Below, piece by piece: positions 50,530 to 63,900 of a stretch of 64,000 nt of DNA. Source of the stretch: Archivesica marissinica (Eukaryota > Mollusca > Bivalvia > Venerida > Vesicomyidae); contig CM026403.1 of the NCBI GenBank assembly GCA_014843695.1, forward strand, positions 45,285,645-45,349,644. Reading direction: 5' to 3'. A program made the position numbers and the translations under genes. The notes under the pieces are model-generated. The model searched no databases. It saw nothing but the letters and a program-made list of their open reading frames with translations, and was not told the DNA's origin. Numbering within the stretch: position 1 is the first letter of the stretch; each line of letters begins with the position of its first letter.

Positions 50530-50690
50530 GCATATGTGTGTTTTACGTTTATTTAGTACATCCCAGTCTGGTTCTTTTACGTGCACGGTGTAAAGCACCG
50601 ACACGAGACCTCTGCTTGAAAGACCCATTTGAAAGACTGTTAATTTTAATAGGGTCAGACGGGGAATCGAACCTTCGATCTTTTTAGATC
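50530..50690 (-). mobile_element. SINE family 2 fragment
   Basis: It contains GTTTTACGTTTATTTA, AAAGCACCGACACGAGACC and the start of the head, with an internal deletion. Confidence 0.6.
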
Positions 50691-50954
50691 GTGGCATACA
50701 TAATAAACAGAAACGCAATGCTATCCAAGTAGTCATCAACGGTTCAAAGTGCGCTTGGACGTCATAGTATTAATTAATTATGTGCTGTTCTGTATCTGTC
50801 TATTAATTGATTTCGAGAGGGGGTGACATGTACGTTTGGCTGGCTGATGGTATGGTGCATTGTTATACTGAATGGAAGGAGCTATTAGTAAATAACCGTA
50901 TCCAATCGTTACCTATAGAAACGGGGTGTCATAACGCTCGTGTGAGTTTGTAAC

Positions 50955-51200
50955 GCTCGGGGACGGGGTTTTGTACCATTCACGTGTTAGTTACATGTAA
51001 CGCACGGGGACGGGGTTTTGTACCATTCACGTGTTAGAGTATACATGTAACGCACGGGGCTGGGTTTTGTACCATTCACGTGTTAGAGTATACATGTAAT
51101 GCACGGGGACGGGGTTTTGTACCATTCACGTGTTAGAGTATACATGTTACGCACGGGGACTGGGTTTTGTACTATTCACGTGTTAGAGTATACATGTAGC
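50955..51200. repeat. About 50-bp tandem repeat with E-boxes, 5 copies, upstream of RAD1
   Basis: Units contain CGCACGGGGACGGGGTTTTG followed by TACCATTCACGTGTTAG. CACGTG occurs at 50981, 51028, 51077, 51127 and 51177. The array ends about 650 bp upstream of the RAD1 start codon. Confidence 0.92.
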
Positions 51201-51852
51201 GCACTATGATGTCCGTACAGTACCCAGTAACTCGAAAATATTTCATTTCTTTCAAGGGTTGACTATTTTATTAAACATAAAGAAATCGTACGTGCGAAAT
51301 TCCGTGTGAATAGGCCTACTGTAAGCATTAAGACAATGTAGTTTTAGATGGAACACGATCTATTTGATCGGTTCCTGGGTGGAAGTAGATGTTGGGTTTT
51401 ATATGTTGCTCAGTCTGTGTTTTAATGTTTTAGTTCATTGTATGTTCTATTAGTGACAGTTTGTTGTTCAGTTTAATTGTTCATAGTTGGTAGCATTTTC
51501 ATGAGGAAAGAAGTAGAAAGAAAACTCATGATTCAGAAGTGTGGGTACTTATTGGGATTGTATACATTATAACATGTTCTTATTTTTGTGTGACATGTGA
51601 CAGTGCTCATAGGTAAACTCTAACATATTTCTTAGATGATATAAATCCCCTATTCTATTTTACTATACAAAACACGGTTACTTGTGGGTGACAACTCTGC
51701 CAAGCTTGTTGTAATATAGCCCCAAAGAAGGGTCATGATTTGCGCCCCTTATACCTTGTCGTGAATTAGACGTTTTGACAATCTCACAACGACAAGAAAT
51801 AACGCACCGCTAAAAATTGCGGGATTTTCAGGGAAACATTAAATATTAGTGT
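51201..51852 (+). promoter_or_regulatory. RAD1 upstream region, no defined element
   Basis: The AT-rich segment before the RAD1 start codon must contain its core promoter and 5' UTR. I see no clear TATA box or initiator that I would commit to. Confidence 0.3.
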
Positions 51853-51975
51853 ATGAATATGCCAATGTCTCTGTCAACTCAGAGACCTTCAGAAGACGAA
51901 CATAACGTCTTGTTAGCAAAGATTGACAATGCAAGAAGTGTGTCGAACATTCTTAAAGCCATCCATTTCAAAGAG
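51853..51975 (+). CDS. RAD1: RAD1 exon 1
   Basis: The exon encodes 41 residues beginning MNMPMSLSTQRPSEDEHNVL and ending LKAIHFKE. The end matches the RAD1 N-terminal strand and helix (human ILKAIHFRE). An in-frame stop lies two codons upstream of the first ATG. The third codon, also ATG, would give MPMSLS and is an equally possible start. The donor is GAG|GTATTT, phase 0. Confidence 0.93.
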
Positions 51976-54900
51976 GTATTTTGTTGTTAGTGAGGGGATT
52001 ACCTCGTACCCAAACCAAAACGTACTCGTAATCAGTAAATGACGTTAAAATGTCATTTAATCAATCGAGATACTAAAGGAATGAAGCACGACCTTGCCAA
52101 TGACATTGCTGTGCTTAAAATATGTGATGGCTGGAGATTAGGGTTTATTCTAGTCCTATAAATAAGACCTACATAAAAAGATCTTATCGTTAAAGCTCAA
52201 TTTCGCACTTTCCTCCCCGATCCGTTGGCGGGATTTCTGATCCAATTGCGGGGATTTCTGACAAATATTTTGAAGCTTTACGGACATGAACGGTTATAAA
52301 TGTGTGCATTGATTAATCATAAATATAGATATTAAGAACGTTTAAAATATGTTATCTTACCATTGTGCATATTATTTAGCTGTTTGAACACTGTTCTTCA
52401 CAAAAGAAATCTGAATGAATTATTGGCTCAGACTAAAACGTAGACGCTTATGCAGACGATATGTATTATATACTATAGGAAAACGCAGACAACAACGGAA
52501 TATAGTGATATTGGAAAACGCAGACAACAACGGAATATAGTGATATTGGAAAACGCAGACAACAACGGAATATAGTGATATTGGAAAACGCAGACAACAA
52601 CGGAATATAGTGATATTGGAAAACGCAGACAACAACGGAATATAGTGATATTGGAAAACGCAGACAACAACGGAATATAGTGATATTGGAAAACGCAGAC
52701 AACAACGGAATATAGTGATATTGGAAAACGCAGACAACAACGGAATATAGTGATATTGGAAAACGCAGACAACAACGGAATATAGTGATATTGGAAAACG
52801 CAGACAACAACGGAATATAGTGATATTGGAAAACGCAGACAACAACGGAATATAGTGATATTGGAAAACGCAGATAAAATGAACATATAGAGAAAACATA
52901 GAGCAAATTTATCTGTTTTATTTATTTACAACAAGCGGCGTTGTAAAACATCGCTTATTCCTATATAATACAAAACAGTCATATCGTCTGCATAAGCGTC
53001 TGCGTTTTAGTCTGAGCCAATAATTCATTCTGATTTCTTTTGTGAAGACTGCGAAGGTTCGATGGTTCGATTCTCGTCAGGGGTTCGTTCTGATATGGCC
53101 TTTTGGTGAGCCGCCAGCTAGTTAAATAATGGTTAACTATTGTCTATCAGCCAGGCTCCTGGAGTCCTGGTGTCTCAAAAGTAGGGGTGACACTATAATA
53201 AACAAACACTTTACTTTATACCGTTAGAAATGAAATTGTAATGTGATTATTTTACACTTACTGTTAAAGTGTTTTGCTTTACATACCAAACGGCAATGAA
53301 TTCTAGCAAATTCTAACCACTCATGTTTAGGTATGCTCAAAAGGTATTTAGAAGTTTTAAAATTATATTTTAATTTTGTTTCTTTTAATTTATATTTTAA
53401 TTTACATGTACCTGCAGTTACATGGTTCTAACTACCCTGCTATAATTTCCTGACCAGGGATCATTCTAGAGGGAGATGTGGGCAAAATTGTCGCCCTAGG
53501 TACCCTGACTTCGCCCTCTGGGGGCCCCACTTCTCCCTAAAAAATGTTTTTGGGGTTTTTACGATTTTCAAACAAAATTGTGTCTACTAAGATACACTGG
53601 CCCATTATAGAGCACTCCTTCTATTCAAATGTTGTATTTAATGGTTGTACTGTGCATTTTAACCCTATTTTGCAGAAGTATATTAAAGAACACCATTTAA
53701 GGAAGTGATCACGCGCTTCCTCACTTCTCCCAAAAAATCTGACCTAGAATGAACCCTGCTGTTCCTCTACAAGTCGTGATAGCGCAGTGGATGCGTGTTC
53801 GTTTCAGGTGCGAAAGGTCCAGAGTTCGCGCCCCGCTGGAGCCATTGCGATTGTGCCCTTTGGCAAGGCACTTAAATTCCACGTGCCTCTTCTCTCTCCC
53901 TCATGGCGATGGATTCCATCAGGAATGAGGTCTCAAGAGTGATTAATATAAGTTATGAGAAATTGTTTCGCAATCAAGCTAAAATAAATGTGTATAAACT
54001 ACATCTTAATAAACCACACAATGAATGTGTATGATACATGTAATAATATACATGTATCTATAATATAACACCATCATGTACCTATTTCTTATTTATTATT
54101 CAGAGATTTTAAATAAAAGTAAATTGGATGCCAGTGGAAAACATTGAGTAAGAATGGAAAGTTTCAATGTGATATTTCTTGTAGATAAAAAGTTATTGTA
54201 GTATAATCATGTCCGCAGCACTTCACACATTTTAGATTGTATGTATTATTGTAGTATATTCATGTCCGCAGCAGCTCTACACATTTTAGATTGTATGTAT
54301 TATTGTAGTATATTCGTGTCCGCAGCACTCCACACATTTTAAATCGTATGTATCACAGCATCCATGTTTTCTAAACCAAAGTTTGTCCTTGAATCAACTT
54401 GTCTGCCAGTCCAATGGGTTTACATGTCTATAGTTTGTTTGTAGACTGCCACAGTTTTTGCCAGTCCGATGGGTTTACATGTCTATAGTTTGTTTGTAGA
54501 ATGCCACAGTTTGTGCCAGTCCGATGGGTTTACATGTCTATAGTTTGTTTGTAGAATGCCACAGTTTTTACCAGTCCGATGGGTTTACATGTCTATAGTT
54601 TGTTTGTAGACTGCCACAGTTTTTGCCAGGCCAATGGGTTTACATGTCTATAGTTTGTTTGTAGACTGCCACAGTTTTTGCCAGTCTGATGGGTTTACAT
54701 GTCTATAGTTTGTTTGTAGAATGCCACAGTATTTGCAAGTCTGATGGGTTTACATGTCTATAGTTTGTTTGTAGACTGCCACAGCTTTTGCCAGTCCGAT
54801 GGGTTTACATGTCTATAGTTTGTTTGTAGACTGCCACAGTTTTTGCCAGGCCAATGGGTTTACATGTCTATAGTTTGTTTGTAGAATGCCACAGTTTTTG

Positions 54901-57900
54901 CCAGGCCAATAGGTTTACCTGTATATAGTTTGTTTGTAGAATGCCACAGTTTTTGCCAGGCCAATGGGTTTACATGTCTATAGTTTGTTTGTAGACTGCC
55001 ACAGTTTTTGCCAGGCCAATGGGTTTACATGTGTATAGTTTGTTTGTAGACTGCCACAGTTTTTGCCAGGCCAATGGGTTTACATGTCTATAGTTTGTTT
55101 GTAGACTGCCACAGTTTTTGCAAGCCGGTGGGTTTACCTGTCTATAGTTTGTTTGTAGACTGCCACAGTTTTTGCCAGTCCGATGGGTTTGAAGGTGACA
55201 GTTGAAGATGCCAAGTGTATCCAAGCCAATGCTTTCATACAGGAAGGGATCTTCCAGGAGTATACCCTCAAAGAAGAACAAATCACCTTTAAAATCAACC
55301 TCACTGTTTTACTGGTATAATCTCACTATTGTACTCATATAATCTCACTAGTGTACTCATATGAAATTTCAAATTAGTAATGAGTTGATGCCTTTTCATG
55401 AATATCTAATTAGTAATGCATTGATGCCATTTCATGAATATCTAATTAGTAATGCATTGATGCCATTTCATGAATATCTAATTAGTAATGCATTGATGCC
55501 ATTTCATGAATATCAAATTAGTACTGAGTTGATGCCATTTCATGAATATCTAATTAGTAATGCATTGATGCCAGTTCATGAATACCTAATTAGTAATGAG
55601 TTGAAGCCAGTTCATGAATATCAAATTAGTAATGCATTGATGCCATTTCATGAATATCAAATTAGTCATGCGTTGAAGCCAGTGCATGATTATTGTATAC
55701 AAACATATAATTACCACTGATCATAAATGCCAAAACTGATTGTCTTAACTTAGTATGATTTGTTCATGTAAATTGACTGGGACTTGAGATCACATTATAT
55801 TATTATATGTATATAACCGTTATGTACATGTAGGAATGTCTGACTATATTTGGGAGTGGACCGGTGACGGGATCGTCTACCAGCCTGAAGATGTGCTATG
55901 AAGGATATGGCTGTCCACTGTTGCTCATGTATGTATCTCTTTCCGATAGCATGAAAAACAAAATTTTTTTTTTTTTTATATGCACATGATAAGGAAAACT
56001 GATCCGGAACAGAACTGGAATCAATTTGAAGTGATTCACACGGGTGAAAGTGCAGGGTGCAAATTTATCTTGATTCATACGGGTGAAAGTGCAGGGTGCA
56101 GATTTATCTTGATTCATACGGGTGAAAGTGCAGGGTGCAGATATATCTCGATTCACACTGGTGAAAGTGCAGGGTGCAGATTTATCTCGATTCACATGGG
56201 TGAAAGTGCAGGGTGCAGATTTATCTCGATTCACATGGATGAAAGTTCAAGGTGCAGCTTTAATCTCGATTCACACGGGTGAAAGTGCAGGGTGCAGATT
56301 TATCTCGATTCACACTGGTGAAAGTGCAGGGTGCAGATTTATCTCAATTCACACTGGTGAAAGTGCAGGGTGCAGATTTATCTCGATTCACACTGGTGAA
56401 AGTGCAGGGTGCAGATTTATCTCGAGTCACACTGGTGAAAGTGCAGGGTGCAGATTTATCTCGATTCACACTGGTGAAAGTGCAGGGTGCAGATTTATCT
56501 CGATTCACACGGGTGATAGTGCAGGGTGCAGATTTATCTCGAATCACACGGGTGAAAGTGCAGGGTGTAGATTTATCTCGACTCACACGGGTGAAAGTGC
56601 AGGGTGCAGATTTATCTCTATTCACACGGGTGAAAGTGTAAGGTGTAGATTTATCTTGATTCACACGGGTGAAAGTTCAGGGTGCAGATTGATCTCGATT
56701 CACACGGGTGAAAGTGCAGGGTGCAGATTTATCTCAATTCACACGGGTGAAAGTGCAGGGTCCAGATTTATCTTGATTCACACGGGTGAAAGTGCAGGGT
56801 GCAGATTTATCTCGATTCATACGGGTGAAAGTGCAGGGTGCAGATTTATCTCGATTCACACAGGTGAAAGTGCAGGGTGCAGATTTATCTCGATTCACAC
56901 GGGTGAAAGTGCAGGGTGCAGATTTATCTCAATTCACACGGGTGAAAGTGCAGGGTGCAGATTTATCTCGATTCAAACAATTTTAAAATCATATCAAAGA
57001 CTCCCAATATTTACCCAGCAGCAACAATTTGCAAACAAATTAGTTTGCAATATTAAATTGGTTCAATCAGTAATATAGATTAACATGTTTATAAATTAAA
57101 CAATAAAATTCAAACAATACCTACCTTAGAACCTACCTTAGAACCTACTATAATTATCCAATTTCATGGCAAGTGTCAATTAACACCTGCCGTGGTTGCG
57201 ATCACAACATGGTTTATTCACACCTCCTTGGACGATTTCTTTTGTATTGTAACTTTGTAAGGTTTTATGATATATTGAAAAGAAAACAACAACGACGTAT
57301 CTGATTTTATGATAGTTTATTTAAATTTTGCAAATATATTTCTCCCCCCCCTGAATATTCGAATACTGTAATAGTATTCGGATATTCGGACGTTCGAGCG
57401 AATATTCGAATATTCATTGCCATCCCTAATTTTAATACAATACTACATGTATGCATTATTTATGTCCACAAGCAGATCTTTGTTGGGTATGCCAAAATGT
57501 TGGCATCTTAATTCTCGTATTGGGAGAACCATTAACCAACATACATTGTAGATTGCAGATTATACAAAACATCCCTCAAATTGGCAAATTATTCATAACA
57601 GTATTGTCGTCTCTGACAGATTACTATCGTACATGTATATCGAGAGCTGATGGCGTGTTTGAAAGAAAAGTGTTATGCTTTATCAAAATTACCGATAAAC
57701 ACACTTTTTTTGGGTCACCAAATGTACCCGGTACATGTACAATTGTAATAGAAAATCATGAATCTTATTAAATAATGGCAAATAGTGATAATACGAAGCG
57801 ACAGCCCTTAGGCACTGTACACGTATACATATTTAGGCATTGTAATCTCATCTCTTCGTTCATTGGTCAAAGCCTTGGCGTATAGCTTTAGATAGACTCC

Positions 57901-60900
57901 GCCCTCTCTCATCGTACTTGACAGGCATATTAGGTAATTACACTGTTGAGAAAATGTTCGATGACGCTTGACCGCTCATCGTCCCGGGTCAAAGTTGACC
58001 CACTACACACCAAGGGTCAAACAAGCGTCTTTAGTGATTTTCCTGGGTCAAAACCCGGGAGCTCGAGTCAAATGAACGCCCTGCATCTGTATGCAAACTT
58101 TGGTGCATAGAGTACAGGATATAGTGTATGACCAGTGGAGCATGCCTACAATATATGGTTATTGCATTTTAGTTTGGAAGAAGACGGTGTACTGACAGAC
58201 TGCAGTATTAAAACTCTGGAACCAGATGAAGTCCTCGACTTTAACTTCTGTAGTACTAACGTTGTCAACAAGATTATCATGAAGGTATATTTTTGAAAGC
58301 CTTGTTCTATTACTACCCGTGTGAAGTGAAACACTAGGCCTGGGTCGGAGGTTATAAAACTTTTCTCAGATCTCAAACTCAGGTTCAAGGAATTTAGTTT
58401 AAACAATATTTATTTCTTTGAATATACATAGTCTAGTATACATAATATGTACATACATGTAAGATTGAGGAGAAAGCAACTTGCTTATATGGTTACCTCT
58501 TTCCTAGGAATGTGATTGGTTGAGTCTGAGTATTACACTCAGCAGAACCAATCAGAAGCTTGAGACTGAGTTTGAGATTGGAGAACCATTTTATTATCTC
58601 CGGGCCAGGAAGATAATTCGATATCGCTCTAAATATGTAAAGCAATAGGTTGACTTGTAAATGTGTACATTATCAATTTACTCGTACAGGTGTAGGTTGT
58701 TGGAATATTTAATTGTGTTTTAACCCTTTCAACCCCACAGGCCTCTAAATAGGCTTATGAAAAGTGTAGATCCAGATGAGCCGGCTCGTGACGAGCCGTC
58801 TCATCAGGATCTGCACTTTTTTGCCAGTAATAATTATTACTATTTTTAGATAAAATTACCCATTTTGATAAATGAACTGGTCCAAAGGTAATTTTCTTAT
58901 TAATTTATTGGTCTGAAAATATCACGCACCAGTCCATGTCAGTTACTTGGGGTTGAATGGGTTAAAGCAGGTATTATACACAATGTTTTTTATCATTACT
59001 GGAGAATTACCGATGCTGATAACATTATCTTTATGTTTTAGATCATACTGAGGCTGATTTGCTGTTTTGAAAATCGTGAATCAAGATCACATTCATTTTT
59101 CACAATTTTCAAATTACAGTCAAACATGTCTATAAAGGCAACCCTTGGGAAAGTCAAAAAGTGGCCTTTGTTGGCAGGTGACCTCTCAATAGAGGGTTAA
59201 AATGCATTGAAAATGGCTCGACGGGAGAGAAAAATGGTGCTCTTTAGAGACGGGTTTTTCATATGCGGTCTTTATTCGGAGGTGGCTTTTAGCACAGGTT
59301 TGACTGTACTTCATTAATTTCACGAAATATACAGGCTAGGATGGCTTCACAAATTGGAGAAAACAAGAGGCAAAGTTTTGTGTTGGTGTAGTCTACATGT
59401 ATATGATAAATTCCATTTTCAAATTTCAGTCGGAATGTCTGAAGGAGGCATTCAGTGAGCTAGATATGACCAGCGATGTCCTCGAGTTCCTTATGTCCCC
59501 TGATGCTCCACACTTCCGTCTCTCCACGTTCGGAAATGCTGGTAGCACGTTTGTAAGTACATAATGTATGATTTATATCTATCTCAGTTTAAACTTTATT
59601 TATTTTACGATTGCGAAGCAAGTTTTACAACTTATATTAATCACTCTCGGTTGTGGTCATTCGTGTGGGAGGAAACCGGAGTACCCGGAGAAAACCAACC
59701 TGTCCGATCTGGCGACCACCGTACCATCTGACATACTTCCCGGTCTGAGGATCGAACCCGGGTTGCATTGGTGAGAAGCGAAAGCGCTAACCACTGCGCT
59801 AATCGTACAGCCAAGTATATATCTATGTACATCTACATACTTGGATACGAAGTACAGGTATAATATGTTGTTTTATCTTCACCAAAGATGCACTTGTGGG
59901 TTGGTTGAATGTTCTTGGATTGCCATATACTCAGTCTTACAAAACAAAACAACTTGCAGAATGATGTCTCCCAAGAGAAGAGGGATGCATAATGATGTCT
60001 CCCAAGAGAAGAGGGATGCATAATGATGTCTCCCAAGAGAAGGGGGAGATGTAATGATGTCTCCCAAGAGAAGGGTGATACGTAATGATGTCTCCCAAGA
60101 GATGGGGGAGACGTAATGATGTCTCCCAAGAGAAGGGGGATGCATAATGATGTCTCCCAAGAGAAGGGTGATATGTAATGATGTCTCCCAAGAGATGGGG
60201 GAGACGTAATGATGTCTCCCAAGAGAAGAGGGAGACGTAATGATGTCTCCCAAGAGAAGGGGGATGCATAATGATGTCTCCCAAGAGAAGGGTGATACGT
60301 AATGATGTCTCCCAAGAGAAGGGGGATGCATAATGATGTCTCCCAAGAGAAGGGTGATACGTAATGATGTCTCCCAAGAGAAGGGGGAGACGTAATGATG
60401 TCTCCCAAGAGAAGGGGGAGACGTAATGATGTCTCCCAAGAGAAGGGTGAGACGTAATGATGTCTCCCAAGAGAAGGGGGAGACGTAATGATGTCTCCCA
60501 AGAGAAGGGTGATACATAATGATGTCTCCCAAGAGAAGGGTGATACATAATGATGTCTCCCAAGAGAAGGGGGAGACGTAATGATGTCTCCCAAGAGAAG
60601 GGTGATACATAATGATGTCTCCCAAGAGAAGGGTGATACATAATGATGTCTCCCAAGAGAAGGGGGAGACGTAATGATGTCTCCCAAGAGAAGGGTGATA
60701 CATAATGATGTCTCCCAAGAGAAGGGGGAGATGTAATGATGTCTCCCAAGAGAAGGGGGAGACGTAATGATGTCTCCCAAGAGAAGGGTGATACGTAATG
60801 ATGTCTCCCAAGAGAAGGGTGATACATAATGATGTCTCCCAAGAGAAGGGGGAGATGTAATGATGTCTCCCAAGAGAAGGGGGAGACGTAATGATGTCTC

Positions 60901-63900
60901 CCAAGAGAAGGGTGATATGTAATGATGTCTCCCAAGAGAAGGGTGATACATAATGATGTCTCCCAAGAGAAGGGTGATACGTAATGATGTCTCCCAAGAG
61001 AAGGGGGAGACGTAATGATGTCTCCCAAGAGAAGGGTGATACATAATGATGTCTCCCAAGAGAAGGGGGAGACGTAATGATGTCTCCCAAGAGAAGGGGG
61101 AGACGTAATGTACCTTCTGTCTGTGTTTCTTACGGAGGTTGGTGCACCCAAGTACTGGTTAACCGCTGGAGCCTGCCCAGGAAAGGTGTTGTTAGGTAAA
61201 CTGTCCGCCGGCGATATAGCCCAAAATGGTGCTGATGCAGGCGTAAAACCCGAAATATAACATAACATAACATAACCTTCTGTCTGTCCGTCTATCTGTC
61301 ACAAAGTTAGTTTAGACAAGATCGTCCAAACCCTTGGTCAGAATTTCATGAACCATCACTGGACTGATCAGTACCACGCCTAGTTGTGCATATCATAATT
61401 GTGTTCTGCTGGGTTCATTTTTCACAGAGTTGTGGCCATTTCCTCTAATGATACAAAACTGCTGGGGGGAGACATGCGTTTTATATTTCAAACAACATTT
61501 CTAGTTTCAATTGCTTTCTGAATGTTCATTTGTTTATTTGCAGTCTGACTTCCCAAAAGATTCGGATATGATGGAATCATTCCAGTGTGCCCGGACACAG
61601 ACCAACAGGTACATATCCTCACATTACATTGATACGATAGAACCCAGGGATCATTCTAGAGGGCGATGTGGGTGAAATTGTCGCCCTAGGGACCCTGACT
61701 TCGCCCTCTGGGGGCCCCACTTCTGCCTAAAAAAACAACATTTTTTTGGTTTTTACGATTATCAAACAAAATTGTGTCTAGTAAGATACACTGGCCCATT
61801 ATAAAGCACTCCTTCTATTCAAATGTTGTATTTAATGGTTGTACTGTGCATTTTAACCCTATTTTGCAGAAGTATATTAAAGAACACCATTTAAGGAAGC
61901 GACCACGCGCTTTCTCACTTCTCCCAAAAATTCTGACCTAGAATGAACCCTGGAACCAGTATCATAGTGTACACGTTATACAGTCCAACTTGTGCCAAGC
62001 TGTCATCAGGCCGTCACTTCGCTCCCTATCAGAGACAAGTGATTAAATGCTGATATGTGAGAAAGTTATCAGTCGCTTGTATTGTGGGGGCTGGAGAATT
62101 GAGTACTGGTTTCTACCTCGGAAATGTGGGTGGTCTTCTCCACCACAACAGACTGACTGTACGATAATGCTCCAGAGTGGGTGGGCCCTGTACAAATATC
62201 AAAGGGGGAAGAAAGAAAGCAAAAAAAAGAATACAGACCACATGCAGCCCATCCGAAGAACCACCTTTGAATAAAGACCACATGCAGCACATCCGAAGGA
62301 CCACCTTTGAATAAAGACCACATGCAGCACATCCGAAGGACCACCTTTGAATAAAGACCACATGCAGCACATCCGAAGGACCACCTTTGAATAAAGACCA
62401 CATGCAGCACATCCGAAGGACCACCTTTGAATAAAGACCACATGCAGCACATCCGAAGGACCACCTTTGAATAAAGACCACATGCAGCACATCCGAAGGA
62501 CCACCTTTGAATAAAGACCACATGCAGCACATCCGAAGGACCACCTTTGAATAAAGACCACATGCAGCACATCCGAAGGACCACCTTTGAATAAAGACCA
62601 CATGCAGCACATCCGAAGGACCACCTTTGAATAAAGACCACATGCAGCACATCCGAAGGACCACCTTTGAATAAAGACCACATGCAGCACATCCGAAGGA
62701 CCACCTCTGAATAAAGACCACATGCAGCACATCCGAAGGACCACCTTTGAATAAAGACCACATGCAGCACATCCGAAGGACCACCCCTGAATAAAGACCA
62801 CATGCAGCACATCCGAAGGACCACCTCTGAATAAAGACCACATGCAGCACATCCGAAGGACCACCCCTGAATAAAGACCACATGCAGCACATCCGAAGGA
62901 CCACCCCTGAATAAAGACCACATGCAGCCCATCCGAAGGACCACCTCTGAATAAAGACCACATGAAAGAATTGAGATTTCTCTGCAATATGGCTCTCTGC
63001 ATCTTGTCTCACTCTTGTCTCACTGCATCTTGTCTCACTGCATCTTGTCTCACTGCATCTTGTCTCTCTGCATCTTGTCTCACTGCATCTTGTCTCACTG
63101 CATCTTGTCTCGCTGCATCTTGTCTCACTGCATCTTGTCTCACTGCATCTTGTCTCACTGCATCTTGTCTCACTGCATCTTGTCTCACTGCATCTTGTCT
63201 CTCTGCATCTTGTCTCACTGCATCTTGTCTCTGCATCTTGTCTCTGCATCTTGTCTCACTGCATCTTGTCTCACTGCATCTTCTTTCACTGCATCTTGTC
63301 TCACTGCATCTTGTCTCACTGCATCTTCTTTCACTGCATCTTGTTTCCTGCATCTTGTTTCCTGCATCTTGTCTCACTGCATCTTGTCCCACTGCATCTT
63401 CTTTCACTGCATCTTGTTTCCTGCATCTTGTTTCCTGCATATTGTCTCACTGCATCTTGTCTCACTGCATCTTGTCTCACTGCATCTTGTTTCACTGCAT
63501 CTTGTTTCACTGCATCTTGTCTCACTGCATCTTCTTTCACTGCATCTTGTTTCCTGCATCTTGTTTCCTGCATCTTGTCTCACTGCATATTGTCTCACTG
63601 CATCTTGTCTCACTGCATCTTGTATCACTGCATCTTGTATCACTGCATCTTGTCTCACTGCATCTTGTTTCATGCATCTTCTTTCACTGCATCTTGTCTC
63701 ACTGCATCTTGTTTCCTGCATCTTGTCTCACTGCATCTTCTTTCACTGCATCTTGTCTCACTGCATCTTCTTTCACTGCATCTTGTTTCCTGCATCTTGT
63801 TTCCTGCATCTTGTCTCACTGCATCTTCTTTCACTGCATCTTGTCTCACTGCATCTTGTCTCACTGCATCTTGTCTCACTGCATCTTGTCTCACTGCATC

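Noticed and set aside
56030..57078. Frame with repeated HTGE-containing units, suggesting C2H2 zinc-finger linkers
   Set aside because: The HTGE resemblance is coincidental. Units lack the C2H2 spacing and lie in an intron of RAD1.
59833..61268. Three long minus-strand frames (GRHHYVSPFSWETSL repeats)
   Set aside because: Artefact of the 31-bp array: three units make 93 bp, so all frames share the same peptides.
62069..63249. Minus-strand frames rich in Cys and Trp, such as CAACGLYS repeats
   Set aside because: Artefact of 40-bp and 15-bp arrays. A venom or cysteine-rich peptide reading is not supported.
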